This document shows, piece after piece, positions 25,314-34,630 of a stretch of DNA of 63,261 bases. A program made the position numbers and the translations under genes. The notes below the pieces were generated by a model that searched no databases, was not told where the DNA came from, and saw only the letters and a list, made by a program, of their open reading frames with translations. Within the stretch, counting starts at the first letter, position 1, and each line of letters starts with the position of its first letter. Source of the stretch: Mobilisporobacter senegalensis. Lineage in GTDB: Bacteria; Bacillota; Clostridia; Lachnospirales; Lachnospiraceae. The DNA lies in the NCBI RefSeq assembly GCF_003752155.1, contig NZ_RJVG01000014.1, positions 22,262 through 85,522 on the forward strand, read 5' to 3'.

Positions 25314-27698
25314 TTACTTGATCTGTATATATGCGGCCAAATCCTTTTCAATCCCAAATCTCACAAAACTATAGTTATCACTTAATGTTTTAGTTGGAAA
25401 ATGTGATGGATCAGCAAAGTTTTTTACTCCTTTATATTGATCTGGTGAAATCACTTTATAATCTCCTCCGAGATAATGATGAGGTCCATATGTATTATAT
25501 GTACTGGGATAGCAAGTAACCTCAAGCACATGTTGTCCTGGAATAATTTCTAATGGAATAGACCAGTCCTTATCATAAATAAAACAGCATTTACCATCTA
25601 TATTTATTTTTAATAGGTCTGCATATACGCCTAATATACGTAAACTGCCAGCTGGTAGAATATCCGTATTAGAAAACTCCTTCCTGAGGGTAATATTCGT
25701 ACCAAGAAATGGATAACCACTTTTTATAAAATTCTCATTTGTTATCTTTGCTTTCGTTCCTGACAGGTAAAATGGGCCCGGAGTAATAATTTCTCGTTTC
25801 CTTCTTATTTCATAATCTGTTTCACTTAATACAAGAAAATCGCCTCTTACATAAACAAATGGTTGCTTCTGGCAGTCCTTTTCATTTTTTATTTCAATAT
25901 TCCAGGAAGTAGTTCTGGCTAATTCGTCTGGTACATGATATATAATTCTATTACTTTGTTTATCTGGTTCTAAAAAAATCCCATTAAAATGAAGACTTTC
26001 TAACATATCACTACTATTAATATAGAGGTTTTTTATATCTTTTTCGTTTTTAACTTTTAATGAACATTCAAAAATCTTGGATTTTTTATTCTGAAAGGAA
26101 AGTAATAGCTGATTTTCACCATTGCTGATATATTTCCAAGGAGATTGACTCAGTGAAACTTTTTTATGATTTATTTTATGATTCTTACGATAATCTCTTT
26201 GTTTCAGACTTTCTCTTGCCATAAGGTAATCTTTATTCTTAATAACATCTAATATCTCTTTATTATTCCAACAGCATCCATTTCCCAGAATTACTTTTTC
26301 ATAGGTCATATGCCCAAGATTTAGTCCATTTGGAGTTACTCTTGCATATTCCTCTATTATTTTTTCTTCTGTAACATCAAACCGTATCTGTTGTTCATAG
26401 CATGTCTGAATGAATCCGATAAATTCGTTAGAAATTCTTCCGGAGAGGGTATTCGGCACATTTGTACCATCATGTTCGTTTATTTCCATAGAATCTTGTG
26501 GTTTAAAGCCTGCCATGACCCCTCTTGTGGGTGCAACAATTAGGAATAGAGGTTTTTTCTCCTCTTCCTTTTTAAATTCCTTCCCCCACCGCCTTATCTC
26601 TTCTATTATTTGCGAAAAACAATCTTTCCAATTTATATGTAATGGTAATGATGGAGGCCAATCTCTAATTGCTTCTCCATCTAATTGATATTGCTGCAGA
26701 TGTAATACAAAAGTTTGAATCCCACATCTGATTAACCACTTTATATAGTTCGTAAAATCTTCCGGAGTCAATCCCCAGCCACTTCCTCCAATTGCTTCGC
26801 AAAGACTTTCCCCATTATAGAATTGCTTTGCAATTGAACTTGCTATCCTTGGATAATATCCATTACCTGGATATCTTTCTAATGCATCAACTGCTGGGAC
26901 TGATACATTTTTTAATATTTGATAGCAGGAACTGCTATATGATATTTGGAAAAATGGGGTTTCTTCTCCTTTCACATGAGCCGTATATTTTTTCCCATAA
27001 CAAGCACACCACTCATGAATTGGCTGATAAAAGCTTTTCACAAGCAGTTCATTTAAGGTTTCCCAATATCTGACTCTAACTTCTTCACAACCCGCTCCAT
27101 CATTAAATAATAGTTCCCATGAATCTTCAATTTTTTCCTTATATTTCTCTTCATATACTTGTGAATAATTTTCGCACCATGGTACACCTCCAATGGAGAC
27201 GGATACACCATGTCCATCTAAGTATCCTACTTCATCGCTAAAAAAACCTTCTACATAATCGAAAGCATTTTTTGTCAATCCCTTACGATATTCTTCATAT
27301 GTAAATTCTAAGAATAACCGTCCTGCATAGGGATCTAGTGAACTAATCTCATTTTTAGATGAAATTTTTATTCCTTCATCTGTTTTTATTAAATATAAGC
27401 ATCTTGCTTCTGGATATTTTTTGTGAACCAGGCCGCCAGCTCTTCCAGAAGGCCATCCATTTTCATCATAAATCCAAAAACACATATTTAAAGATTTGGC
27501 ATATAATATTAATTCTGAAAGAATATTCATATATTTTTTACTTAAATAGTCCGGATTTCCCGGGTAATTTCTTGGTTGAAATACTACTCCATTTAATCCA
27601 CAGTTATACATTTCTAACAATTGGCATTTCATTTTATTAAGGTTAAGACTATCGTTAATTGCCCAAAAACTAAGAAATTTAATTTTTTCTTCTTTCAT
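25314..27698 (-). CDS. GH106-like glycoside hydrolase (alpha-L-rhamnosidase relative)
   Basis: A 794-aa protein without signal peptide, so it acts inside the cell. The N-terminal barrel contains CFWIYDENGWPSGRAGG, a motif typical of the GH106/alpha-L-rhamnosidase superfamily, plus GFFSDEVGY and TPEDFTNYIKWLIRCG. The C-terminal third is beta-rich, with a galactose-binding-like fold suggested by GQHVLEVTCYP and LRILGVYADLLKI. Family rhamnosidases are often longer and exported; this is shorter and cytosolic. It could cleave rhamnosides, uronides or another deoxy- or acid-sugar glycoside taken up by the cluster's ABC importer. The exact family needs a profile search. Confidence 0.55.
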   Translation of the reverse strand: MKEEKIKFLSFWAINDSLNLNKMKCQLLEMYNCGLNGVVFQPRNYPGNPDYLSKKYMNILSELILYAKSLNMCFWIYDENGWPSGRAGGLVHKKYPEARCLYLIKTDEGIKISSKNEISSLDPYAGRLFLEFTYEEYRKGLTKNAFDYVEGFFSDEVGYLDGHGVSVSIGGVPWCENYSQVYEEKYKEKIEDSWELLFNDGAGCEEVRVRYWETLNELLVKSFYQPIHEWCACYGKKYTAHVKGEETPFFQISYSSSCYQILKNVSVPAVDALERYPGNGYYPRIASSIAKQFYNGESLCEAIGGSGWGLTPEDFTNYIKWLIRCGIQTFVLHLQQYQLDGEAIRDWPPSLPLHINWKDCFSQIIEEIRRWGKEFKKEEEKKPLFLIVAPTRGVMAGFKPQDSMEINEHDGTNVPNTLSGRISNEFIGFIQTCYEQQIRFDVTEEKIIEEYARVTPNGLNLGHMTYEKVILGNGCCWNNKEILDVIKNKDYLMARESLKQRDYRKNHKINHKKVSLSQSPWKYISNGENQLLLSFQNKKSKIFECSLKVKNEKDIKNLYINSSDMLESLHFNGIFLEPDKQSNRIIYHVPDELARTTSWNIEIKNEKDCQKQPFVYVRGDFLVLSETDYEIRRKREIITPGPFYLSGTKAKITNENFIKSGYPFLGTNITLRKEFSNTDILPAGSLRILGVYADLLKINIDGKCCFIYDKDWSIPLEIIPGQHVLEVTCYPSTYNTYGPHHYLGGDYKVISPDQYKGVKNFADPSHFPTKTLSDNYSFVRFGIEKDLAAYIQIK

Positions 27699-27796
27699 TC
27701 CTAGCCTCCCCTGATTTTTATATCTAATAATTTCATTTACTAGATTAAGATTACTATCAAATTATAGTCATATATTATCTCTAATTTTTAGCATCT

Positions 27797-29689
27797 TCAC
27801 TTATACTTTTTTTCGATCCCATATTTCTTAATATAACGCCATAATGTTGTAGTACTGATTTTTAATTCGTCTGCAGCTTTAAGACGATTCCCACTATATT
27901 TATCTAAAGCTTTAATAATTGGTATTGCTCTCGGATCTTGAATTTCTTCTAATTCTGAAAAATTTTCTTTCTTCTTTACATTCGTATACATCTGATTTAA
28001 TAATCTGCGAATAATATGCTCGTCCAATTTTCTTTGTTTTGTAGTTAATATTAAACGTTCACAGAAACTCTCCAACTGAATTAGATTTCCGTTCCAGGAA
28101 AAAGTCTTAATCATTTTCTTACCTTCATCAGATAAAATATAATATCTGGAATAACGCTGCATATACTCTTTAATATATTTTGTTGCATACATTTCAATAT
28201 CTTCTTTACGTTCAGCAAGTGGTGGAATATACAAATAAAGACCTGATAAGCAGTAATACAAATCTGCCCGAAACTTATTTTCTTTTATCTTAAAAGCTAA
28301 ATCATCGGTGCTTGAAACAATCAACCTTACATCCAACATGGTTATTTTCTCTGCTCCCTCTTGAATTAGAGCCTTTTTCATAATGGTTTGGAATAAAAGT
28401 ACCTGATTATGATAGCTTAACTGTTCTATCTCCTGGATGTATACCGTTCCCCTACGACCGGTAATCAAAGCTCCTTGAAAATCTTTTTCTGTACCAAACA
28501 ACATTTTTGCTTGTTCGGCTTCAGATAATCCACCACAATTAACTGTAATGAAAGGGCCTGTCTTTCGAATACTATTATTATGAATGCAAGCTGCCAGAAT
28601 GTCTTTTTCTGTACCTGTATCACCTTCAATCAAAACAGGGTTATTGGATTGAGAGAATACTTTGGCAAGCAAAATAACTTCTTCCATTTGGATAGATGCT
28701 AGTTCCAAATCCTCAAATCTATTTTTAGCAACATAACCTTTCAGATACATCTCTTGCAGTTTATCATTTCCAATTCTTGCTGCTCCAGACAGCCTGTGAC
28801 AGTAAAGAATTGCTCCTTCAATAACATCATTCACTTTTATAGGAATTAGCGTAATAGAAAGACTCTGATTATTTTGCTGGATAAGTGTAGAATAATCTTC
28901 TCTTGTATTAAGCAACACGTTCTCAACCTTCTGGTGTTCTATATCAGTTAAGATATCCCAGATGTATCTATCCATAACGTCATTTTTATTAATACCAAGT
29001 AACTCTTCCATCACAGGATTCATCATGACAATTTGTCCGCTTAAATTAAGTTTAATAATTCCATTAAAAGAATACTCTGTTAATACTTCAATATTAGCAT
29101 TATTTCGTTTCTCTACTTCCTGAGCGTATTTCATTCGATTGGCAGTTTCAATTGCAACCTTAATGGAATCTTCCGTGGAACTTAAAAACATGCATTGTAT
29201 CTGTGCCATCTCTGCTTCTAAACAAGCCATATCTCCGCCAATGATTAAATCTAGATTTGCATCAACCGCATGCCCTATGATTTGATGAAAATCCTGATCT
29301 TTTTCTGCAAGAAAGCACTGTAAATCCACATCAAAAATCTGACCAAAATATGTCATATCGCAAAACATGTTTTTCATTCCCACAATGCCAATTTTAGGCT
29401 TTGAGGTCTTAATACGTTTTTTAGCTTCAACAATCAATAAAGAAATTTCCTGCCCGGTTAATGTAATCTCAACTACAGGGATTTTAGTGAATCTCTTTAT
29501 TATTTGCGCTTGTATGCCACGAGCAATAATGATACTCGCTCCATTGGACACTACCCGATAAGCCTCATTAACAATATTGGAAGTATGAACATACTTAACT
29601 TCATCTATTTCATAATCTTCTTTTTCTAACAAACGTTCAACATCTCTTAACATTTTTTCCTGTGGTACAAAAATTACAATTCCAGACAT
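27797..29689 (-). CDS. PrpR-N/PAS/AAA+ regulator lacking the sigma-54 loop
   Basis: A 630-aa transcription factor. About residues 1-190 are a PrpR-N sensor domain, 195-300 a PAS domain (YSFNGIIKLNLSGQIVMMNP), 325-560 an AAA+ domain and 585-630 a Fis-type helix-turn-helix (NRLKAADELKISTTTLWRYI). The AAA+ domain is degenerate: Walker A is GDTGTEKD (356-363) rather than GETGTGKE. The GAFTGA loop that touches sigma-54 is replaced by DFQGA (near 403-407), and the Walker B Asp is Gln in VYIQEIEQL. It therefore should not activate a sigma-54 promoter; a TyrR-like role on SigA promoters is inferred. It sits inside the catabolic cluster behind its own promoter. Confidence 0.85.
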   Translation of the reverse strand: MSGIVIFVPQEKMLRDVERLLEKEDYEIDEVKYVHTSNIVNEAYRVVSNGASIIIARGIQAQIIKRFTKIPVVEITLTGQEISLLIVEAKKRIKTSKPKIGIVGMKNMFCDMTYFGQIFDVDLQCFLAEKDQDFHQIIGHAVDANLDLIIGGDMACLEAEMAQIQCMFLSSTEDSIKVAIETANRMKYAQEVEKRNNANIEVLTEYSFNGIIKLNLSGQIVMMNPVMEELLGINKNDVMDRYIWDILTDIEHQKVENVLLNTREDYSTLIQQNNQSLSITLIPIKVNDVIEGAILYCHRLSGAARIGNDKLQEMYLKGYVAKNRFEDLELASIQMEEVILLAKVFSQSNNPVLIEGDTGTEKDILAACIHNNSIRKTGPFITVNCGGLSEAEQAKMLFGTEKDFQGALITGRRGTVYIQEIEQLSYHNQVLLFQTIMKKALIQEGAEKITMLDVRLIVSSTDDLAFKIKENKFRADLYYCLSGLYLYIPPLAERKEDIEMYATKYIKEYMQRYSRYYILSDEGKKMIKTFSWNGNLIQLESFCERLILTTKQRKLDEHIIRRLLNQMYTNVKKKENFSELEEIQDPRAIPIIKALDKYSGNRLKAADELKISTTTLWRYIKKYGIEKKYK

Positions 29690-29768
29690 GCATTATCCTC
29701 CTAAAGTAGTACAATCTATAATTATTATTTCAGCTGCATCATAATATGATTCTTTGTAATATTTTTAT

Positions 29769-29798
29769 ATCATATCATAGACTCCCTACCATAGACAA
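29769..29798 (-). promoter_or_regulatory. Internal promoter for the PrpR-like regulator
   Basis: Minus strand: -35 TTGTCT (29793-29798), 18-bp spacer, -10 TATGAT (29769-29774). It lies in the 136-bp gap before the regulator gene and suggests independent expression. Confidence 0.45.
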
Positions 29799-29825
29799 AA
29801 TATACTTAATTTATAGAGTATACTT

Positions 29826-30791
29826 TTATTTTGATAATTCTGTTTTTGCGCTATTAATAAGAGCTTTCATATAACCAAAGGAATAAGCAAATGCAGAATA
29901 TTTTCCTCCACAGCTTTCTTCAAAATCAGGAACATGATCCACATGAATAGTGCCATCGTAATCGCAAGCTACAAATTGTTTCATTACTTCATACATATTC
30001 ATATACCCATCTTCCAGTAAAGTCTCTTCAAAATATGGAATTGTACTGCTTACATTTCTAAAATGAACTGCTATTACCTTCTTACGTCCAACGAATTCTT
30101 TAATATCATTCATTAGATTACCAAATTTGTCTCCACCTTCCAGCCAACAGCCGACACATAGTTTCATTCCTAAATAAGGGCTGTCCCCTGCTAATTCAAA
30201 AGCTTTTCTATAGCAATCACTATTGTGAATTAAATTATGAATTCCTACCAGACTAGGCACTGGTGGATCGTTTGGATGAAGTGCAATCTTAACATTGGAC
30301 TCTTTGCATATTGGCAGTATACAATCTAAAAAGTATTTGAAATTATCCCATATTTCTTCTTCATTAAATTCTCTTCCGTGTGTAAAAGGACGCTTTTCTA
30401 ATTCATGGATATCCACTATTCTTGCAGGAGCTAATCTGGTATATTCTCCAATATCTGTCTTTGTAGTTAAAACATTATTCGGTTCCCAGGTCATATAACC
30501 AACGGGAATTCCTGCCCTGCCTAATACTTTCATAAATTCAATGTAGTTTTCAATATAATAATCACGATCATCCAATCCAAGATGGATAGAAGGATTCTTA
30601 TAATTTTTTATATTTCCTGCGTCAGTTATTGTAAGACCCATCTTCTCCACACGTTCTTTAAATTTTACAACAGAATCATAATCTAACTCGTCATCTTTAT
30701 ATAGAACATATACATAATCAATTCCCATTTGCTTAATAAATTTTAACTGTTCATCTGTGTAACCTGAATTTATACCATATTGTACTTTCAT
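29826..30791 (-). CDS. UxuA-like (mannonate dehydratase family) enzyme
   Basis: A 321-aa TIM-barrel enzyme of the mannonate dehydratase group. The metal-site signatures of UxuA are all there: ALHPNDPPVPSLVGIHNLI (His172), LCVGCW (Cys212), VHFRNVSST (His243) and HVDHVPDF (Asp285/His286). It is about 30 residues or more shorter than typical UxuA. UxuA removes water from D-mannonate to give 2-keto-3-deoxygluconate. Here the neighbours (GarR-like, DapA-like and glycerate kinase genes) suggest a different sugar acid, perhaps a dicarboxylic one. It follows the binding-protein gene by 123 bp with a hairpin in between. Confidence 0.8.
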   Translation of the reverse strand: MKVQYGINSGYTDEQLKFIKQMGIDYVYVLYKDDELDYDSVVKFKERVEKMGLTITDAGNIKNYKNPSIHLGLDDRDYYIENYIEFMKVLGRAGIPVGYMTWEPNNVLTTKTDIGEYTRLAPARIVDIHELEKRPFTHGREFNEEEIWDNFKYFLDCILPICKESNVKIALHPNDPPVPSLVGIHNLIHNSDCYRKAFELAGDSPYLGMKLCVGCWLEGGDKFGNLMNDIKEFVGRKKVIAVHFRNVSSTIPYFEETLLEDGYMNMYEVMKQFVACDYDGTIHVDHVPDFEESCGGKYSAFAYSFGYMKALINSAKTELSK

Positions 30792-30875
30792 TTGATTCTT
30801 TCCCTTCTATATTAATAACAATCGTATATAATCATAAGAAACTGGCAAGGTGAATTTCTTTTAATTATATAATGA

Positions 30876-30899
30876 GACTGTGGAAATTTTTCCACAGTC
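30876..30899 (-). terminator. Hairpin between the binding-protein and UxuA-like genes
   Basis: GACTGTGGAA (30876-30885) and TTCCACAGTC (30890-30899), perfect 10-bp stem, weak U-tract (TCTCATTATATAAT). It probably stops part of the transcription, or protects upstream mRNA so that binding protein is made in excess. Confidence 0.65.
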
Positions 30900-30914
30900 C
30901 ATAGTAGTTAATTA

Positions 30915-32501
30915 TTATTTTTCCTTGTAAACAGCTTCCGGAGTCCATTGAGTGGCAGAAACCTGGAAAAGGTTAACATCTTTAATGCCCGCTTGTACAA
31001 AGCAATTATTAAAGATAACAGATACAGGGAATAACAATGCATAATCCTGAACTAGCATTTTAGATGCTGTCTGCAATAATTCCTTCTTTTCTTCGATTGT
31101 TTTTGCCTCTCTTGCACCAAAAAGAGCTTTTTCATAATCTTCAGGGAATGCCATTACACCTTGATTTTTGATACCTTCTGATGAATATAAACGAATATAA
31201 TTATTTGTAAAATCCATCTGGCTGCTACCATTACCCATAATAAATCCTTCCATATTGTCTGCTTTTTGCTTTTCTGACATTTCTGAGGAGTCCATTATGT
31301 TAATCTTAGCTTTGATGCCTATCTCTTGAAGGCAGGCTTGAAGAGCCACAGCAATATCCTGGTTTTTTTCAATTGTATTGATCACTGTTTCAAATCCATC
31401 TGGGTAACCAGCTTCTGCTAATATTTTCTTAGCAAGCTCTGTATTATATTCATATAATGTTGCTTCTGGATTATATGCCCATGAATCTTCTGTTGCAAAT
31501 AATGGAGACGCGATACCGTAGCCACCAGAAAGTGACTTGGCAATATTCTCCCAATCAATTGCATGCATAACTGCTTGACGAACTTCTAATTTACCCAAAG
31601 GTTTTTGAGTATCTTTACTGTTAATCAGAACATATTTAATATTTGCAAGGTTTCCATTCTTCTGGGCAATATTTTCATACCCTTGGGAAGATAAAGTATT
31701 CATTACAACTGGATCATATGTAACAATTGTATCAACTTCACCATTTTGAAATGCAGATACTTGAGTATTTGCATCAGGGATCATTACAAATTCTACAGAA
31801 TCTAAATATGGTTGTCCTTCTAAACGATATTCATCATTTCTTATATATTTTAAAGAACCACCTTGAGTATAAGAATCAAATTTGAAAGGACCGGTACCCA
31901 CTACATGAGTTTTACACCATTCTTCACCATTATCATCATATGCTTGTTTAGAAACAACACGTACTGCACCATAAATAGTATCCCAATTGTTAGACCATGT
32001 ATCAAAGTTCACCACTACGGTTAAATCATCTGTAGCTTCTACTGATACTGGATTTCCAAGCTCAGCTGCTTTACCATTTGCAATCATACTATCAAGATTC
32101 CATTTTACAACTTCTGCATTCAATGCTGATCCATCATGGAATTTAACTCCTTCTCTTAACTTAATAGTATAAGTAAGTTTATCAGCATCTGTAATAAATT
32201 CTTCTGCTAACCAAGGTGATACAGCACCATCAGCATCTAATCTTCCTAATTCTTCTGCTGCAGGTGATACATAATAAGAAACGCCTGTATCTGGTGCTTG
32301 TGGTGGAAATAACGTTGTAGGATCTTCAATTGCAGCAATTCTTAAATCTCCGCCATATTTATCTCCCTCTGTTGCAGTTTCAGTTTTTGTCTCAGTTTTT
32401 GTTCCATCTTCTTTTGCATCATTTGTCTTATTACCACAACCTGATAACAAACCACCGATGATAGCCAAAGACAATGTTAGCGCTAAAATTCTTTTTTTCA
32501 T
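30915..32501 (-). CDS. Oligopeptide-type ABC transporter binding lipoprotein
   Basis: A 528-aa family 5 extracellular solute-binding protein. Signal peptide with lipobox LLSGC, acidic linker, then YGGDLRIAAIEDPTTLFPP, the family signature LTYTIKLREGVKFHDGSALNAEVVKW and TGPFKFDSY near the middle. Family 5 proteins bind oligopeptides, nickel or oligosaccharides. In this cluster a sugar-acid glycoside or oligosaccharide is inferred. The start at 32501 follows AAGGAG; the track beginning 36 bp upstream is not supported. It follows the fused ATPase gene by 87 bp. Confidence 0.92.
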   Translation of the reverse strand: MKKRILALTLSLAIIGGLLSGCGNKTNDAKEDGTKTETKTETATEGDKYGGDLRIAAIEDPTTLFPPQAPDTGVSYYVSPAAEELGRLDADGAVSPWLAEEFITDADKLTYTIKLREGVKFHDGSALNAEVVKWNLDSMIANGKAAELGNPVSVEATDDLTVVVNFDTWSNNWDTIYGAVRVVSKQAYDDNGEEWCKTHVVGTGPFKFDSYTQGGSLKYIRNDEYRLEGQPYLDSVEFVMIPDANTQVSAFQNGEVDTIVTYDPVVMNTLSSQGYENIAQKNGNLANIKYVLINSKDTQKPLGKLEVRQAVMHAIDWENIAKSLSGGYGIASPLFATEDSWAYNPEATLYEYNTELAKKILAEAGYPDGFETVINTIEKNQDIAVALQACLQEIGIKAKINIMDSSEMSEKQKADNMEGFIMGNGSSQMDFTNNYIRLYSSEGIKNQGVMAFPEDYEKALFGAREAKTIEEKKELLQTASKMLVQDYALLFPVSVIFNNCFVQAGIKDVNLFQVSATQWTPEAVYKEK

Positions 32502-32588
32502 TCTACACTTCTCCTTCTTAATTTTATTGATACACATTTTTATCTAAGAACATGTAAATGTATTGGGAGGATTTACATGTTTCTTTAC

Positions 32589-34613
32589 TTAGTCATATAA
32601 GAAACAAGCAACCTGGTGGCTTTCACCTATAGTTCTAAGCTTTGGTACTTCTTTCTTACACCTTTCTATAGCATGAGGGCAACGGTTATGAAAAGGACAT
32701 CCTGCCGGACGTTTGCGAATACTTGGAACTTCTCCTTTGATTTGTACACGTCCTCTGCTCGCCTCAACTTCTGGATCTGCCACTGGAACGGCTGATAATA
32801 AAGCTTTTGTATAAGGATGCAGAGTATTCTCGTATAAGTCTAAACAATCTGCAATCTCTACTATTCTACCTAAATACATGACTAAAATTCGATCACTGAT
32901 ATGTTTCACTACGGCCAGGTCATGTGCTATAAATAGATATGAGATACCTAATTTTGCTTGAAGCTCTTCTAACAGATTTATAATTTGTGCCTGGATAGAT
33001 ACATCCAGAGCTGATATTGGCTCATCACAAATAATTAAAGATGGATTAGAGGAAATGGCTCTGGCAATTCCAATTCTTTGTCTTTGACCACCGGAAAATT
33101 CATGAGCAACACGGTTCTTTAAAGCTGGATCAAGACCAACAATCCTAAAGAGTTCATCTACTTTTGCATCATATTCCACCCTATTTTTCACTAATTTATG
33201 TACTAGCAAAGATTCTCCAACAACAGATCCTGCAGTTTGCCTTGGATCTAAGGAAGAAAATGGATCTTGAAAAATCATTGACATTTGTGGTCTAAATGGT
33301 TTTAATTCTTTGTCTTTATATTCAGCAATGTTCTCACCATTAAAGATAACCTGACCACTGTCTGGTTTATATACCCGCATAATACTTCTGGCTAAAGTTG
33401 TCTTACCACATCCGCTTTCCCCTACGATTCCCAGGGTTTCCCCTTTTCTTAGTTGAAATGTAATATCTTCGATGGCTTTAATATCTCCAACCTTTTTATG
33501 AAGTATTCCTTCATATACAGCAAAGTATTTCTTAATGTCTTTAATATCAAGACATAATTCATTTTTTATTGTTTTTATTGGTGCTGTATGAATCTCTTTG
33601 TTCTGTATCTCAATTTCTTTCTGCTCTAATTCTTCTTTTGTTAAGCAACAGGATGAAAAATGATCTGGTTCTACTTCAACCAATTTCGGCTTCCCTTTCG
33701 CAATACATTTATCCATTCGATACTCACACCGATCATAAAACGGGCAGTATTCTGGTCTGGTAGCCGGATTTGGCGGGAGACCATCGATTGGAATCAGGAC
33801 ACGGTCCTTGGGATCATTTAATCTGGGAATTGCTCTAAGTAAACTTCTTGTATAAGGATGTTTAGGATTTTTAAAGGTTCTTAGGGTATCTGTCATCTCT
33901 ACTACACTTCCGGAATACATAACATAGATTCTTTCTGCATAGCGGGCTACTATGCCAAGATTATGAGTAACAATAACTACAGCCGTATTCGTCTTCTTTG
34001 CAACATCCCGAATCATTTCCAGAAGTTGTTCCTGGGTTGTTACATCTAAAGCAGTAGTCGCTTCATCTGCAATCAGAACATCTGGTTCGGAAGACATAGC
34101 CATAGCAATCATAATTCTTTGGCGCATACCACCTGAAAATTGTTGTGGATAATAATCAAATCGTTCTTCCGCATCTGGAATATTGACCATTTTTAATATT
34201 TCAACTGCTTTCTTTCTTGCTTCTTCTTTATTTAATTTTAAATGAAGCATAATACTTTCCCGGATTTGATAACCGATGGTAAGTACAGGGTTAAGTGATG
34301 TCATTGGCTCTTGAAAAATCATGCTAATCTTTCCACCACGGATTTCACGCATCTGGTCACTATTTGCTTTGTACTTAAAAAAGTCTCCCTTTACTCCTTC
34401 CATATGTACTTCGCCACCAGCAACCCTGCCAGGTGTTGAAATTAGCTGAAGCATGCTTAACATAGTGACTGATTTTCCACTTCCTGATTCACCTACAATA
34501 CCAACAATCTCGCCTCTTTTTAAATATATTGAAACGCCATCAACTGCACGTACATCTTTTCCGTCCATACGAAAACATGTCTGAATATTTTTTAATTCTA
34601 ATAGATTGTCCAT
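32589..34613 (-). CDS. Fused OppD-OppF-type ABC transporter ATPase
   Basis: A 674-aa protein with two complete ABC ATPases in one chain. The first has Walker A GIVGESGSGKS, signature FSGGMRQR and Walker B VLIADEATTALD, then an OppD-type C-terminal Fe-S-like Cys region (CPFYDRCEYRMDKC). The second has GIVGESGCGKT, FSGGQRQR and LIICDEPISALD, ending in CPFHNRCPHAIERC. OppD and OppF are normally separate; fusions occur, as in GsiA-like importers. The start at 34613 follows AGGAGG. It drives import through the two permeases encoded just upstream. Confidence 0.94.
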   Translation of the reverse strand: MDNLLELKNIQTCFRMDGKDVRAVDGVSIYLKRGEIVGIVGESGSGKSVTMLSMLQLISTPGRVAGGEVHMEGVKGDFFKYKANSDQMREIRGGKISMIFQEPMTSLNPVLTIGYQIRESIMLHLKLNKEEARKKAVEILKMVNIPDAEERFDYYPQQFSGGMRQRIMIAMAMSSEPDVLIADEATTALDVTTQEQLLEMIRDVAKKTNTAVVIVTHNLGIVARYAERIYVMYSGSVVEMTDTLRTFKNPKHPYTRSLLRAIPRLNDPKDRVLIPIDGLPPNPATRPEYCPFYDRCEYRMDKCIAKGKPKLVEVEPDHFSSCCLTKEELEQKEIEIQNKEIHTAPIKTIKNELCLDIKDIKKYFAVYEGILHKKVGDIKAIEDITFQLRKGETLGIVGESGCGKTTLARSIMRVYKPDSGQVIFNGENIAEYKDKELKPFRPQMSMIFQDPFSSLDPRQTAGSVVGESLLVHKLVKNRVEYDAKVDELFRIVGLDPALKNRVAHEFSGGQRQRIGIARAISSNPSLIICDEPISALDVSIQAQIINLLEELQAKLGISYLFIAHDLAVVKHISDRILVMYLGRIVEIADCLDLYENTLHPYTKALLSAVPVADPEVEASRGRVQIKGEVPSIRKRPAGCPFHNRCPHAIERCKKEVPKLRTIGESHQVACFLYD

Positions 34614-34630
34614 TCTTTCACCTCCTGTCA

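Noticed and set aside
27797-29689. Ordinary sigma-54 activator
   Set aside because: The GAFTGA loop and key Walker residues are missing, and I found no convincing -24/-12 promoter in the cluster.
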